A DNA stretch of 35,813 nt from Zavarzinella formosa DSM 19928 (lineage in GTDB: Bacteria; Planctomycetota; Planctomycetia; Gemmatales; Gemmataceae). The stretch lies in the NCBI RefSeq assembly GCF_000255705.1, contig NZ_JH636447.1:225022-260834 (forward strand), written 5' to 3'. The notes below the pieces were generated by a model. That model was not told the DNA's origin and searched no databases. It was given only the letters and a program-made list of their open reading frames with translations. The number at the start of each line of letters is the position of its first letter. Within the stretch, counting starts at the first letter, position 1. Positions 16,107 to 24,684 of this stretch are shown here, piece by piece. Made by a program: the position numbers and the translations under genes.

Positions 16107-17273
16107 TCACCGAGTCAGTTTCACATACAAGTCGTGATAAGCCCGCACGGTCACATCGAGATTAAATGTCGTCTCTGCTCGCTGACGGGCTGATTGGCCC
16201 ATTTTGGTCGCGAGGGCTGGGTCGCTGAGAATCTTCCCCATCGCTTCCGCGCAGGCAGCCGAATCCCCTCGGGGGACCAGCAGGCCATCAAGGCCGTTTC
16301 GCACCAGTTCCGGGTTGCCGCCGACGTTTGTGACCACGCTCGGCCGGGCGGTGGCCATCGCTTCCATGAGAGTAAGCGAGGCGGCTTCGCTCACGGAAGT
16401 CAGGGCGAAGAGGTCGAGGGCGGCCAGCACATCCGGCACATCTGATCGCACGCCGAGAAACTTCACGCGGTGGGTGATTCCCGCATCGGCCGCCTGTTTT
16501 TCCAGATTCGGACGAAGTTGTCCTTCCCCGGCGAGAACCAAATCGACATCTGGGAGTTTGGCCGCCAGTTGGATGAACGCCCGCATCAGCATCGCGTGAT
16601 CTTTCACCGGGTGAAACCGGGCCACACAGCCGACATGACGCCGGGCGGGATCAAGCCCGATCAATCGCTTGGCGGCGAAGACATCCCGATCCGGCCGGTA
16701 ACGGGAGAGTTCCACGCCGTTCTCGATGACGCCGATCTTGGACCCCACGAAGCCATCATTTCGGCACAGAGCCTTGGCGCTGAAGTGGCAACAGGCGTTG
16801 GTTTCATCCGCGAGTTTGTCGAGAAACAGCCGGTTCACAAATCGGCGTTTGGGGTTCACGATGTCCGGATAATGTCGGCCGTGTTCGGTCTGGATGAGCC
16901 GGAACGACCCGCCGCACCACAACTTGGCGAGAGCCGAATAAAAGAACGGCGTGTATTGATGGGCGTGCATCACTTGGATGCGGCGTTGTTTGATCTCGGC
17001 GGCCATTCGCCGGGCAACGCCCCAATCCCGCCCCGCCTTGCGATTCAGGCAGATGACCGGCACTCCGCGGGCGATCAACCGTTCCCCGATGGTTCCGATG
17101 GCATCCAGACAAAGAATGGTCGGCTCGATGGCCGGGCCAAGCCGCCGAATGGTCTCTTCGATCAACACCTCGGCCCCGGCCACCTGCATGACATGGATGG
17201 CAAAGCCGACCCGGATGGGTCGGCGGGCCGAAACAACCGGGGGCATCGTGGCGGGGGAATCCGGTGCGCGCAT
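16107..17273 (-). CDS. GT4-type glycosyltransferase
   Basis: A 388-residue retaining glycosyltransferase of the GT-B fold. The N-terminal domain opens with R-V-G-F-A-I-H-V-M-Q-V-A-G-A-E, the usual GT4 start that binds the acceptor, and M-H-A-H-Q-Y-T-P-F-F follows near the middle. The C-terminal donor domain has C-V-A-R-F-H-P-V-K-D-H, V-L-A-G-E-G-Q-L-R, F-L-G-V-R-S-D-V and SVSEAASLTLMEAMA, which contains the E-x7-E donor motif, then G-G-N-P-E-L-V. It probably adds a sugar to a lipid-linked or surface glycan; the substrate cannot be told. The start is uncertain: in-frame ATGs at 17384, 17273 and 17246 all lack a clear ribosome site. I chose 17273 because it leaves room for a divergent promoter before dcd. 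Confidence 0.85.
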   Translation of the reverse strand: MRAPDSPATMPPVVSARRPIRVGFAIHVMQVAGAEVLIEETIRRLGPAIEPTILCLDAIGTIGERLIARGVPVICLNRKAGRDWGVARRMAAEIKQRRIQVMHAHQYTPFFYSALAKLWCGGSFRLIQTEHGRHYPDIVNPKRRFVNRLFLDKLADETNACCHFSAKALCRNDGFVGSKIGVIENGVELSRYRPDRDVFAAKRLIGLDPARRHVGCVARFHPVKDHAMLMRAFIQLAAKLPDVDLVLAGEGQLRPNLEKQAADAGITHRVKFLGVRSDVPDVLAALDLFALTSVSEAASLTLMEAMATARPSVVTNVGGNPELVRNGLDGLLVPRGDSAACAEAMGKILSDPALATKMGQSARQRAETTFNLDVTVRAYHDLYVKLTR

Positions 17274-17447
17274 GGGGGGAATCTTATCACATGATTCGCC
17301 GCGAGAAAAAACCGGCCTCCGAATATGCCAAAAGAACCGGCTGCGATGAATGGCACGAATGGGTGGACGGGGCGATTCCGGCAATCGGTCTTGTCAGACG
17401 GGCGGGAGCCATCGAAGATGGCGGGAAGCGAAGCGGGAGGGCGTGAG

Positions 17448-18005
17448 ATGGAAAGCGGACTATTGCCGGACTGGATGATCGAACGGGACGTGAAGATCGA
17501 GCCGTTCGCCCCGCAGCAATCCCGGCCGGGCATCATCTCCTACGGAGTAACCAGCTACGGCTACGATGTTCGGGTGGACCGCCGCTTTAAGGTGTTCACG
17601 AACATCTGGGGCGCCATCGTGGACCCGAAGCACTTCGACCCGCGCTCGTTCGTGGATGTCGAAGGGGATTCTTGCATCATCCCGCCGAATAGTTTCGCCC
17701 TCGCGGAGACGGTGGAATACTTTGAAGTGCCCCGCGACATGCTCGCAATCTGTTTGGGGAAAAGCACTTACGCGCGTTGCGGCATCATCGTGAATGTAAC
17801 CCCCTTGGAGCCCGAATGGCGTGGCCGGGTGACCATCGAGATTAGTAACACGACCCCGTTGCCAGCCCGCATTTACGCGGGGGAAGGCATCGCCCAAATG
17901 TTATTCTTCCGGGCGGCAGGCGTGTGCAAGACGAGCTATGCGGACAAGAAGGGAAAGTATCAGGATCAAGGCGGCCTGACGTTGCCGTTTGTGCAAGGAT
18001 CGTGA
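17448..18005 (+). CDS. dcd: dCTP deaminase
   Basis: Converts dCTP to dUTP and ammonia, feeding thymidylate synthesis; cytoplasmic homotrimer of the dUTPase fold. The 185-residue product shows SYGYDVRV (36-43), the [10 protein letters not shown] segment (104-113), and [14 protein letters not shown], where Glu131 is the expected catalytic residue. [10 protein letters not shown] follows. The C-terminal [11 protein letters not shown] resembles the nucleotide-closing tail. GGGAGG lies 7 bases before the ATG at 17448; the frame is open further upstream but has no family match there. A monofunctional enzyme is the simplest reading; a bifunctional deaminase-dUTPase cannot be excluded by eye. Confidence 0.9.
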   Translation: MESGLLPDWMIERDVKIEPFAPQQSRPGIISYGVTSYGYDVRVDRRFKVFTNIWGAIVDPKHFDPRSFVDVEGDSCIIPPNSFALAETVEYFEVPRDMLAICLGKSTYARCGIIVNVTPLEPEWRGRVTIEISNTTPLPARIYAGEGIAQMLFFRAAGVCKTSYADKKGKYQDQGGLTLPFVQGS

Positions 18006-18013
18006 ATTCAAAA

Positions 18014-18113
18014 GGCGAGCCGGGTGGCGTCAGCCCCCGGAGACAGTCACTCGCCAACTGCTTGAGTTTTGGAAGCGTGACTGTCTCCGGGGGCTGACGC
18101 CACCCGGCTCGCC
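18014..18113. repeat. 37-bp perfect inverted repeat between convergent genes
   Basis: Arms 18014-18050 and 18077-18113 are perfect inverted copies around a 26-base loop. Together with a few flanking bases they make up the whole gap between dcd and the DUF1501 gene, which converge. The position suits a two-way transcription stop, but no T-run follows. A related single arm lies at 10647-10680, so this is a repeat family. Confidence 0.85.
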
Positions 18114-18119
18114 GAAACA

Positions 18120-19565
18120 TCAAATCAACTGCTTGATCGGTTCCGCTCCTTCGACACCAACCAACTTCTGATCCAAACCGCCGTAGAAGTAGCTTAGCTT
18201 GTTCGGGTCGAGGCCCATCTGGTTCAGGATCGTCGCGTGGAGGTTCTTCACGTGGTAACGGTCCCTGACGGCGGCGGCTCCGAGTTCGTCTGTCTCGCCG
18301 ACGCTCACGCCCCCCTTGATGCCGCCGCCGGCCATCCACATCGTGAAGCCGTAAGCGTTATGATCGCGGCCGGTGCCTTGGGCGTATTCGGCCGTCGGCT
18401 GACGGCCGAACTCGCCACCCCAAACGACGATGGTGCTGTCCAGCAGGCCGCGACGCTTGAGGTCTTTGAGCAAGCCGGAAATCGGCAAATCGGTGTCACC
18501 GGCGTGTTTGCCGTGGTTGGCGACCATGTCCGAGTGGGCATCCCAGTTGGCGTCGTTGTGCGAGCCGCCGGAATAGATTTGGATGAACCGCACTCCTCGC
18601 TCGACGAGGCGCCGAGCCAACAGACACTTGCGGCCGAAGTCTTCGGTTCGCTTCGTGCCAATGCCGTAAAGATCCAGGGTTTCCTTGGTTTCCTTGGTGA
18701 AGTCAACGGCCTCCGGGGCGTGTTTTTGCATGTTGAACGCCAGTTCATAACTGGCGATGCGGGCCGTCAACTCGCTGTTATCCATCCGGCCGGCGGCTTG
18801 GTGTTCTTGGTTCTTTTCCCGCAGACGGTCCAACATGAATCGCTGGGCCTCGGGGGTCGTATTTGGCGGCAGTGCCAGGTCATGAATCGGCGTCTCGTTG
18901 GCCCGGATCACCGTGCCCTGATACGCAGCCGGCATATAGCCTGACGACCAGTTTTTTGGCCCACTGATTGGCCCGCCGGTTTTGTCGAGCATCACCACGA
19001 AACCGGGGAAGTTGTCGTTTTCGCTGCCCAAACCGTAAGTCACCCACGACCCGAGGGCCGGGCTGCCGCTGAGAATACGGCCGGAGTTCATCATCAACAT
19101 CGCGGAGCCGTGGATCGGCGATTCCGCGTACATGCTGTGGATGAAGCCGATGTCATCGACACAAGTGCCGACGTTCGGGAACAAGTCGCTGACCATCTTG
19201 CCGGACTGGCCATACGGCTTGAATTTCCACTTCGGCCCGACGACCCGGCCTTCGTTCTTATGGCCGCCCCGGCCGAACGTCTTGACGGGGATGGTTTTGC
19301 CGTCCAGGGGGTAAAGTTTCGGCTTGTGATCAAACGTGTCCATGTGGCTTGGCCCGCCGTACATGAACAGGAAAATGACGCTCTTGGCCTTGGCCGGGAG
19401 CATCGGCTTCTTCACCGCCAGCGGGTTGATGAACTTCTGATCGGCCGACGCCCGGCCCTTGAACAGATCGTTCCCCATCATCCCGGCGAGAGCCACGGAG
19501 CCAAATCCGGCCCCGAGATCCCACACGAATTCCCGGCGGGTGCGTCCACAGAATTGACGGTGCAT
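18120..19565 (-). CDS. DUF1501 exported protein (Tat signal)
   Basis: A 481-residue DUF1501 protein of the alkaline-phosphatase/sulfatase-like fold, abundant in planctomycetes. The N-terminus R-T-R-R-E-F-V-W-D-L-G-A-G-F-G is a twin-arginine type signal that also fits folded export. Family segments are K-S-V-I-F-L-F-M-Y-G-G-P-S-H-M-D-T-F-D, E-S-P-I-H-G-S-A, R-F-I-Q-I-Y-S-G-G-S-H-N-D-A-N-W-D-A-H, V-V-W-G-G-E-F-G-R-Q-P and G-R-D-H-N-A-Y-G-F-T. The His/Asp clusters suggest metal binding as in the sulfatase clan. It is downstream of the PSCyt1-DUF1549-DUF1553 gene, its usual partner; these pairs are thought to act in polysaccharide breakdown but the reaction is unproven. Confidence 0.88.
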   Translation of the reverse strand: MHRQFCGRTRREFVWDLGAGFGSVALAGMMGNDLFKGRASADQKFINPLAVKKPMLPAKAKSVIFLFMYGGPSHMDTFDHKPKLYPLDGKTIPVKTFGRGGHKNEGRVVGPKWKFKPYGQSGKMVSDLFPNVGTCVDDIGFIHSMYAESPIHGSAMLMMNSGRILSGSPALGSWVTYGLGSENDNFPGFVVMLDKTGGPISGPKNWSSGYMPAAYQGTVIRANETPIHDLALPPNTTPEAQRFMLDRLREKNQEHQAAGRMDNSELTARIASYELAFNMQKHAPEAVDFTKETKETLDLYGIGTKRTEDFGRKCLLARRLVERGVRFIQIYSGGSHNDANWDAHSDMVANHGKHAGDTDLPISGLLKDLKRRGLLDSTIVVWGGEFGRQPTAEYAQGTGRDHNAYGFTMWMAGGGIKGGVSVGETDELGAAAVRDRYHVKNLHATILNQMGLDPNKLSYFYGGLDQKLVGVEGAEPIKQLI

Positions 19566-19623
19566 ATGAGAGGTCCAATTTAAGAGGCGTGTGTGTTTGT
19601 GGTCTTGGTCGTCTGCCCGGCGA

Positions 19624-19754
19624 CCTCACCCCCCGGCCCCCTCTCCTAAAAGAGAGGGGGAGCAAGAGGGCAGATATCACAATCAATAGCTTTCAGTCTT
19701 CTTTCACTTGTCTGGTTCCCCCTCTCTTTTAGGAGAGGGGGCCGGGGGGTGAGG
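19624..19754. repeat. 38-bp perfect inverted repeat
   Basis: Arms 19624-19661 and 19717-19754 are perfect inverted copies with a 55-base loop. Each arm contains an inner hairpin (CCCTCTC, TAAAA, GAGAGGG). It lies between the DUF1553 gene and the DUF1501 gene, which would otherwise be one transcript. The CTCACCCCCCGGCCCCCTCT motif resembles intergenic repeats seen in many GC-rich bacteria. Confidence 0.85.
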
Positions 19755-19762
19755 CCGCCCCC

Positions 19763-22240
19763 TCAATCCACGTAAACAAACTCATTCAAATTCAACGTCA
19801 TCAAACAGTATTGCCGCAAGGCATCCTCTGCGGAAAGCTTCGCCTCGGTCTGAAGTTTCTTCACGAAGGTCAGATCAGCCTTCAGCTCGGCTTCCGTGGG
19901 CGTTCGGCCGGTGGCCAGTCGAACGGCTCGGCGAAGTTGGTCTTCGAGGTTTGGCGCTTCCTTTTTCAGCCGGTTGGCCAGTTCGGTGGCGGCTTCGTTG
20001 GTGAATTCGCCGTTAATCATGCCGAGGGCCTGCGTCGGCACGGTTGTCGTGTAACGGACGGGGCAAGAACTGTCCGCGTCGGCTTGGTCGTATTGGGCCA
20101 GCACCGGCACTTGCAGCGAACGCTTGATGTGGACATACACGCTACGCCGATTGCCCTCTTCCTTGGGCGAGGTCGGCCATCCTTGACCGGGGACTGACTG
20201 GCCGGCGAGGATTTCCTTGGGGATCTTCGGGTAGACGCTTTCCCCGCCTGCTTTCAGATTCAGTTGGCCGCTGAGGGCCAGCACGGAATCCCGCACTTCC
20301 TCGGCGGCGAGGCGGCGCATCGAGAACCGGCCGAGCAGGAAGTTTGCGGGGTCGGCCTTCAACCCATCTTCGGAGGCAACAGCCGTCTGGCGGTAGGTGT
20401 TCGACATCAAAATGGTCTTGTGCAGTTTCTTGATCTTCCAGTCCCCGGCGGTGAATTCGCTGGCGAGCCAGTCGAGCAATTCTGGGTGTGTCGGCGGGGT
20501 ACCGAACTTGCCGAAGTCGTTCGGCGTGGAGACGATCCCCCGGCCGAAGTGTCCCTGCCAGATGCGGTTGGCCATCACGCGGGCCGTCGAAGGGTTGTCC
20601 TTCGAGGCGATCCAGTCAGCCAGCACAATCCGGCGGCCGGCGGTCTTTCCCTTCGGCGCCGGAATTTTGGCCGGGTTCGTGCTGATGATCTCCGGGAAGT
20701 TCGGCGTCACCGGGGCGCCCTTCACATGCGGCAGGCCGCGAACCATGATGGTCGTTTGCGGCGGGTTGACGATGCAGTTGTTTACCGAGAGGGCCAACTC
20801 TTGGTGCGGTAACGGCAGTTTTTCGAGCTTTTGGCGTTCGCTTTTCGTCAGGGCATAAAGGGGGCCGTTGGTTTCGGAGAGATACTTGGGAACCTTGCGA
20901 ATGATCAGCGGCCGCTCGGCGCCCTCGGAGGCCCGTTGATCGGCGGCGGGCATTTTCTTGATGGCCTCGTTCTCGATTCGCTCCATCTCGGCTTTGAGCT
21001 TTTCGATCTTGGCTTTGCGCTCCGCCAGTTCCTTCTCGTAGGTGGCCCGGATGGCCGGGGAGGTGATGTCCGTCAGGTTGGAGGAGGACCGGGTGTTCCG
21101 GTCTCCGCCGTATTGCCGGACATCGCGGAAGAAGGCCAGCAATCGATAATAGTCGGCTTGCGGAATCGGGTCGATCTTGTGATCGTGGCACCGAGCGCAG
21201 TTCATCGTCATGCCGAGGAAGGTCTGGGCGGTTGTGGCGACGTAATCGTCGAATTCGTCGTACTGGGCCTGCTCGCGGTCGGCCGGTTCGTCGTCCCAGA
21301 GGCCGAGGCGGTAATAGCCGGTGGCGACCACGCAATCGGGATCGTTCGGGTTGATCTCGTCCCCGGCGAGTTGCTCGCGGATGAACTGGTCATAAGGTTT
21401 GTCCGCGTTGAAACTCTTGATGACGTAATCGCGGAACCGCCAGACATACGGCTTCGGGCCGTCCCGTTCGTAGCCGTTGGTTTCGCCATAGCGGACGACA
21501 TCGAGCCAGTGCCGGCCCCACTTCTCGCCGTAGTGCGGCGAGGCCAGCAATTGATCGACCAGCTTTTCGTAAGCATCCGGCGATTGATCGTTGACAAACG
21601 AATCAACCTGCTCCGGCGTCGGCGGCAGGCCGATGAGGTCGTAATACAGCCTGCGAACGAGAGCCAGTTTGTCTGCGGGTTTTGATGGCGTCAGGTTCTT
21701 CAATTCGAGCTTTGACAAGATGAAGGCGTCAATCGGATTGGCCACCCAAGCCCCGTTTTTCACAGATGGAACCGCCGGCCGGGCGACGGGCTTGTAGGCC
21801 CAATAATTCTTGCTCTCGGCCGTCACCGTTCCGGCTTTTGGCTCCGCATGGGCCGAGGCCCCTTGGCCGTCCTTCATGGGCAGGTCGGCTTTCACCCATT
21901 TGGTGAGGATGTCCAGTTGCGCGGCCGGGAGCTTCCCGGATGGCGGCATCTCCAGCATGTCTTTGTGGTTGATGGCCTTTAACAGAATGCTGTCGTCGAT
22001 TTTCTTCGGATCAATCGCCGGGCCGAGGTCGCCCCCCTTGAGGATCGCCGCCCGCGTGAGCAGGGAGAAATTCCCCTTGAGCTTGCCATCCGCGTGGCAC
22101 TTGTAACAGTTGGCCTTCAAGATCGGCAGCACATCCTTCTCATAGAAGGCTAATGCTTCCGGTGTAAACTCAGGCTTCGACTCGGCCGACAGAACACCGG
22201 CAAAACCGAAAAGCGGGAGAGTGCAAAGTATCCAACGCAT
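19763..22240 (-). CDS. PSCyt1-DUF1549-DUF1553 secreted protein
   Basis: An 825-residue exported protein with a Sec signal (MRWILCTLPLFGFAGVLSAE). Residues about 35-110 form the planctomycete cytochrome C domain PSCyt1, with the haem motif C-Y-K-C-H at 45-49 and the usual M-P-P-S-G-K-L. DUF1549 follows (about 160-370, with PIDAFILSKLE, RRLYYDLIGLPPTPEQVD, HWLDVVRYGETNGYERD, and a second haem-type site C-A-R-C-H-D-H-K). A Lys/Glu-rich coiled-coil segment (KAKIEKLKAEMERIENEAIK) and then DUF1553 (about 560-800, LADWIASKDNPSTARVMANR; MSNTYRQ; RRLAAEEVRDS) complete it. It is paired with the DUF1501 protein downstream. A role in extracellular polysaccharide oxidation or breakdown has been suggested for this family but is not shown. 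Confidence 0.9.
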   Translation of the reverse strand: MRWILCTLPLFGFAGVLSAESKPEFTPEALAFYEKDVLPILKANCYKCHADGKLKGNFSLLTRAAILKGGDLGPAIDPKKIDDSILLKAINHKDMLEMPPSGKLPAAQLDILTKWVKADLPMKDGQGASAHAEPKAGTVTAESKNYWAYKPVARPAVPSVKNGAWVANPIDAFILSKLELKNLTPSKPADKLALVRRLYYDLIGLPPTPEQVDSFVNDQSPDAYEKLVDQLLASPHYGEKWGRHWLDVVRYGETNGYERDGPKPYVWRFRDYVIKSFNADKPYDQFIREQLAGDEINPNDPDCVVATGYYRLGLWDDEPADREQAQYDEFDDYVATTAQTFLGMTMNCARCHDHKIDPIPQADYYRLLAFFRDVRQYGGDRNTRSSSNLTDITSPAIRATYEKELAERKAKIEKLKAEMERIENEAIKKMPAADQRASEGAERPLIIRKVPKYLSETNGPLYALTKSERQKLEKLPLPHQELALSVNNCIVNPPQTTIMVRGLPHVKGAPVTPNFPEIISTNPAKIPAPKGKTAGRRIVLADWIASKDNPSTARVMANRIWQGHFGRGIVSTPNDFGKFGTPPTHPELLDWLASEFTAGDWKIKKLHKTILMSNTYRQTAVASEDGLKADPANFLLGRFSMRRLAAEEVRDSVLALSGQLNLKAGGESVYPKIPKEILAGQSVPGQGWPTSPKEEGNRRSVYVHIKRSLQVPVLAQYDQADADSSCPVRYTTTVPTQALGMINGEFTNEAATELANRLKKEAPNLEDQLRRAVRLATGRTPTEAELKADLTFVKKLQTEAKLSAEDALRQYCLMTLNLNEFVYVD

Positions 22241-22319
22241 ATCTCAACAACCCGGTTGGGGGAGCAAATTCAAAACGAAAGGCACTAACCACAAAGGCAA
22301 AACAAAGGAAAAATAAAGA

Positions 22320-22529
22320 CACTAACCACAAAGACGCGAAGATCACACAAAGTTTCACAAAGGACAAAACAAGAATGAAAATAAGCAAAGAGAAGACAAA
22401 AGTCCGCAAAGTAAATCAATTCAAATGTTCTTGGTTTTGCTCGGTGTTCTTATTGCTTTCCTTTGCTTGCATTTTTGTTTTCTTATCTTTGTGAAACTTT
22501 GTGTGATCTTCGCGTCTTTGTGGTTAGTG
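22320..22529. repeat. CACAAAG-family repeat as 43-bp perfect inverted pair
   Basis: Arms 22320-22362 and 22487-22529 are perfect inverted copies with a 124-base loop; a shorter fragment of the unit lies at 22283-22297. The unit is the one found at 14011-14375, but here both arms carry GACGCGAAGATC instead of GACGCAAAGATC, so the change is shared by both arms. The element fills the 318-base gap between the FecR-like gene and the DUF1553 gene, where I see no other feature. Confidence 0.85.
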
Positions 22530-22558
22530 CCTTTACGTTTCTCTTCTCTTCTCTCAAT

Positions 22559-24064
22559 TCATTTCCCTACGGTCCACACAGTGACAGTCACCGAGCGGAT
22601 CAGCAGGGTTTTTGGTTCGTTGCTTTGTGTGTTGGCTCCGAAGATGCCCACATGCAAGTCTTTTTCGGCGTCCAGAAAGTCCGGGTGTTTGATGGCGAGC
22701 GTGGTGGCAAGGCCGCTGGTTTGATTATCCACGGTCAGGGTGTACTTTCCAGCATTCCGCTTGAGAATCATCCGCAAATCATCCCCGGTGGAGGAGAGGC
22801 CGAGATAGCCGGAATCGTGGTCCATCCATTTGCTGTTGTTCACCAGAAACTGCCGATACTCCCCGTTGTTTTGGGCGATCAGGCCGCCGCGAATGTTGCG
22901 GTTGCTCTTGTTGCCCGCGTAGAGGCCAAACTGGCCGACCCGCTTCAGCGTCGGGATGTTGGGAATCTCCACGACAATCTCGAAGTCTTCGGTTCCCGTG
23001 AAGCCGAACTTGCTCAGCGGGATGCCGAAGTATTCCCCTCGGGGCATTCCGGCCTGACCGTTGATGTCGCTGTTCGTTGTCGTCAGTTCCAAGCCGGAGC
23101 CGGGGACGATGCACAAGTTCGGATCGCGGCCGGGGTAACTTTGCCCGGTGCCCGGCAATCGGTCGGTGAGACCGATGCCGTGGCCGTTGCGGTCAAGCAG
23201 CGTGCCGGGTTTTCCCTCGGCGAATTCCCAACGCCAGCGGTTCGGCCGAACCACCGGATTCGGCACAATCTTCCGGGTGTAATCCCCGTTGGCGTTGTCC
23301 CGCCGCACGGGATCGCCCCCGGCGAGCGTCGCCCCTTGTTTCTTGGTGAGATTCAACTTTTGCCCGGCCGGGGAATAGGCATCCACCTGCCCCTCGAAGA
23401 CGAAAACATCGGCCGCGCCGGACTCGCCGACGGAGACGCCGAACTCCGTGCCGAGGTCGATCACTTTCCCTTGCGGGGTGAGCAATTCAAAGCCGATGGC
23501 CGATTCGGGCACGCGGGCTGCGATCTTTCCTTGCAACAGTTTCGCGGCATTGCCGTTGGTCAGTTCCAACCGGCAGGGACCGGAGAGAATCACCGTCGCC
23601 CCGCTTTTGAAACGAATCTCCGCAAGACCCCGGTTCATCGCCAAAGTCGTGCCGGGTTTCAGCCCTTCCTTGATCGGCTGCCGGTCGTCCCACTCGCAAT
23701 TTTGGGCGTTGACCAGCCAGGCAATGTCCTCGCTCACCGGGATAATCGGCGAAGGGGGAACCGGTCTTGGCCGCAGGAGCCAGCCGCCGAGAAGCAAGAT
23801 CGCCAGAAATCCCCCGGCCACGGCGGCCAGCTTGGGCCATCTTCGGACGGGTTCCGGTTTCTTCGGCAGAATCGCACTCAACGCCCGCTCGGCGGCGCTG
23901 GCCGATTTCACATGCAGGTGCAAATCGGTGTTCAAGCCGCAGTAACGCACGAAATACCGGCGAAGTTCCGCGTCGGCGGCGAGCATCCCCTCCAGCGTGG
24001 CCAGACGCTCGGGGGTGATGGTCCCCTCGATGTATTCGTCGATGAGTTCGCGGGCGGGATTCAT
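22559..24064 (-). CDS. FecR-like membrane protein with LamG-type domain
   Basis: A 501-residue single-pass membrane protein. The cytoplasmic N-terminus (ELIDEYIEGTITPERLATLE, residues 6-25) resembles anti-sigma domains. A transmembrane helix follows near residues 78-96 (LAAVAGGFLAILLLGGWLL). The outside part begins with a FecR domain (L-x-x-G-x-A-E-I-R-F-K-S-G-A-T-V-I-L-S-G-P; LLTPQGKVIDLGTEFGVSV; VFVFEGQV) and ends with a jelly-roll, LamG/DUF1080-like region from about 270. The start at 24064 overlaps the sigma stop as ATGA; an upstream ATG is rejected because it lies in the sigma gene. The protein probably holds and releases the ECF sigma factor encoded just upstream in response to a ligand outside, by analogy with FecR systems. 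Confidence 0.85.
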   Translation of the reverse strand: MNPARELIDEYIEGTITPERLATLEGMLAADAELRRYFVRYCGLNTDLHLHVKSASAAERALSAILPKKPEPVRRWPKLAAVAGGFLAILLLGGWLLRPRPVPPSPIIPVSEDIAWLVNAQNCEWDDRQPIKEGLKPGTTLAMNRGLAEIRFKSGATVILSGPCRLELTNGNAAKLLQGKIAARVPESAIGFELLTPQGKVIDLGTEFGVSVGESGAADVFVFEGQVDAYSPAGQKLNLTKKQGATLAGGDPVRRDNANGDYTRKIVPNPVVRPNRWRWEFAEGKPGTLLDRNGHGIGLTDRLPGTGQSYPGRDPNLCIVPGSGLELTTTNSDINGQAGMPRGEYFGIPLSKFGFTGTEDFEIVVEIPNIPTLKRVGQFGLYAGNKSNRNIRGGLIAQNNGEYRQFLVNNSKWMDHDSGYLGLSSTGDDLRMILKRNAGKYTLTVDNQTSGLATTLAIKHPDFLDAEKDLHVGIFGANTQSNEPKTLLIRSVTVTVWTVGK

Positions 24065-24603
24065 GTGCCGAGCCTCGGGCGGGCTTGGGTGGCGAGGGTT
24101 CGTTCGATGCACTCAAACAGGCTTTGCCGGATTCGCCGCAGCGAGTTGTAAACGCTGTGGGACGACCGGCCCAAGCGTTCGGCCACTTGGTTCACGTCTT
24201 CCTCGTTGCGGTAACACTCGTGAACCAGTTGCCGGTCGCTCTCGCGGAGTTTTTCAACGCAGCCGCCAAGGGCCTCCCGGCGGTCTTCCATCTCGTCGCC
24301 GGGCATCTCGTCAGCCGCCTCGATGAGCAACAGGTTGAGGTCGTCCGAGAGATATAATTTCTTTCGACCCCGCGCCCGCAGGAAATTGGCGATTTCAAAC
24401 CGGGCCACGCCGCAGGCCCATGAAAAGAAACTGCGGTTTCGGTCGTAACCGGCGAATTTGTTCCACAGAATCACGGCTGATTGCTGAAACAGATCGTCCG
24501 CGTCATCCAGGTTGCGCACAAGGGCATGAATGAACCCATAGAGCCGCCCTTGGTTGGCCCGCAGGAGATCCGCGAATTCCGCTCGTTGTTGGTCTTCAGT
24601 CAT
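24061..24603 (-). CDS. ECF sigma factor (planctomycete FecR-linked type)
   Basis: A 180-residue sigma-70 family protein with only regions 2 and 4. Region 2 covers about 10-80: LRANQGRLYGFIHALVRNLD, D-D-A-D-D-L-F-Q-Q-S, and F-F-S-W-A-C-G-V-A-R-F-E-I, the -10 recognition helix. Region 4 covers about 110-165: LGGCVEKLRESDRQLVHECY, then V-N-Q-V-A-E-R-L-G-R-S-S-H-S-V-Y-N-S-L-R-R-I-R, the -35 helix-turn-helix. This is the type paired in planctomycetes with FecR/LamG membrane proteins and PSCyt1/DUF1501 genes. All four genes are on one strand in this order, so the sigma factor may direct its own operon. No promoter was recognised. Confidence 0.9.
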   Translation of the reverse strand: MTEDQQRAEFADLLRANQGRLYGFIHALVRNLDDADDLFQQSAVILWNKFAGYDRNRSFFSWACGVARFEIANFLRARGRKKLYLSDDLNLLLIEAADEMPGDEMEDRREALGGCVEKLRESDRQLVHECYRNEEDVNQVAERLGRSSHSVYNSLRRIRQSLFECIERTLATQARPRLGT

Positions 24604-24684
24604 GACGGGGTATTATCGTCGGAAGGGGCGACGGTGTAACGCGGAATCTTGGGGAAGCCATGAGGATGTGGCAAATGTTTCTGG

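Noticed and set aside
16107-17384. The longer start (17384) of the GT4 gene.
   Set aside because: The extra 37 residues have no family match and would crowd the divergent dcd promoter region; none of the starts has a clear ribosome site, so this remains open.
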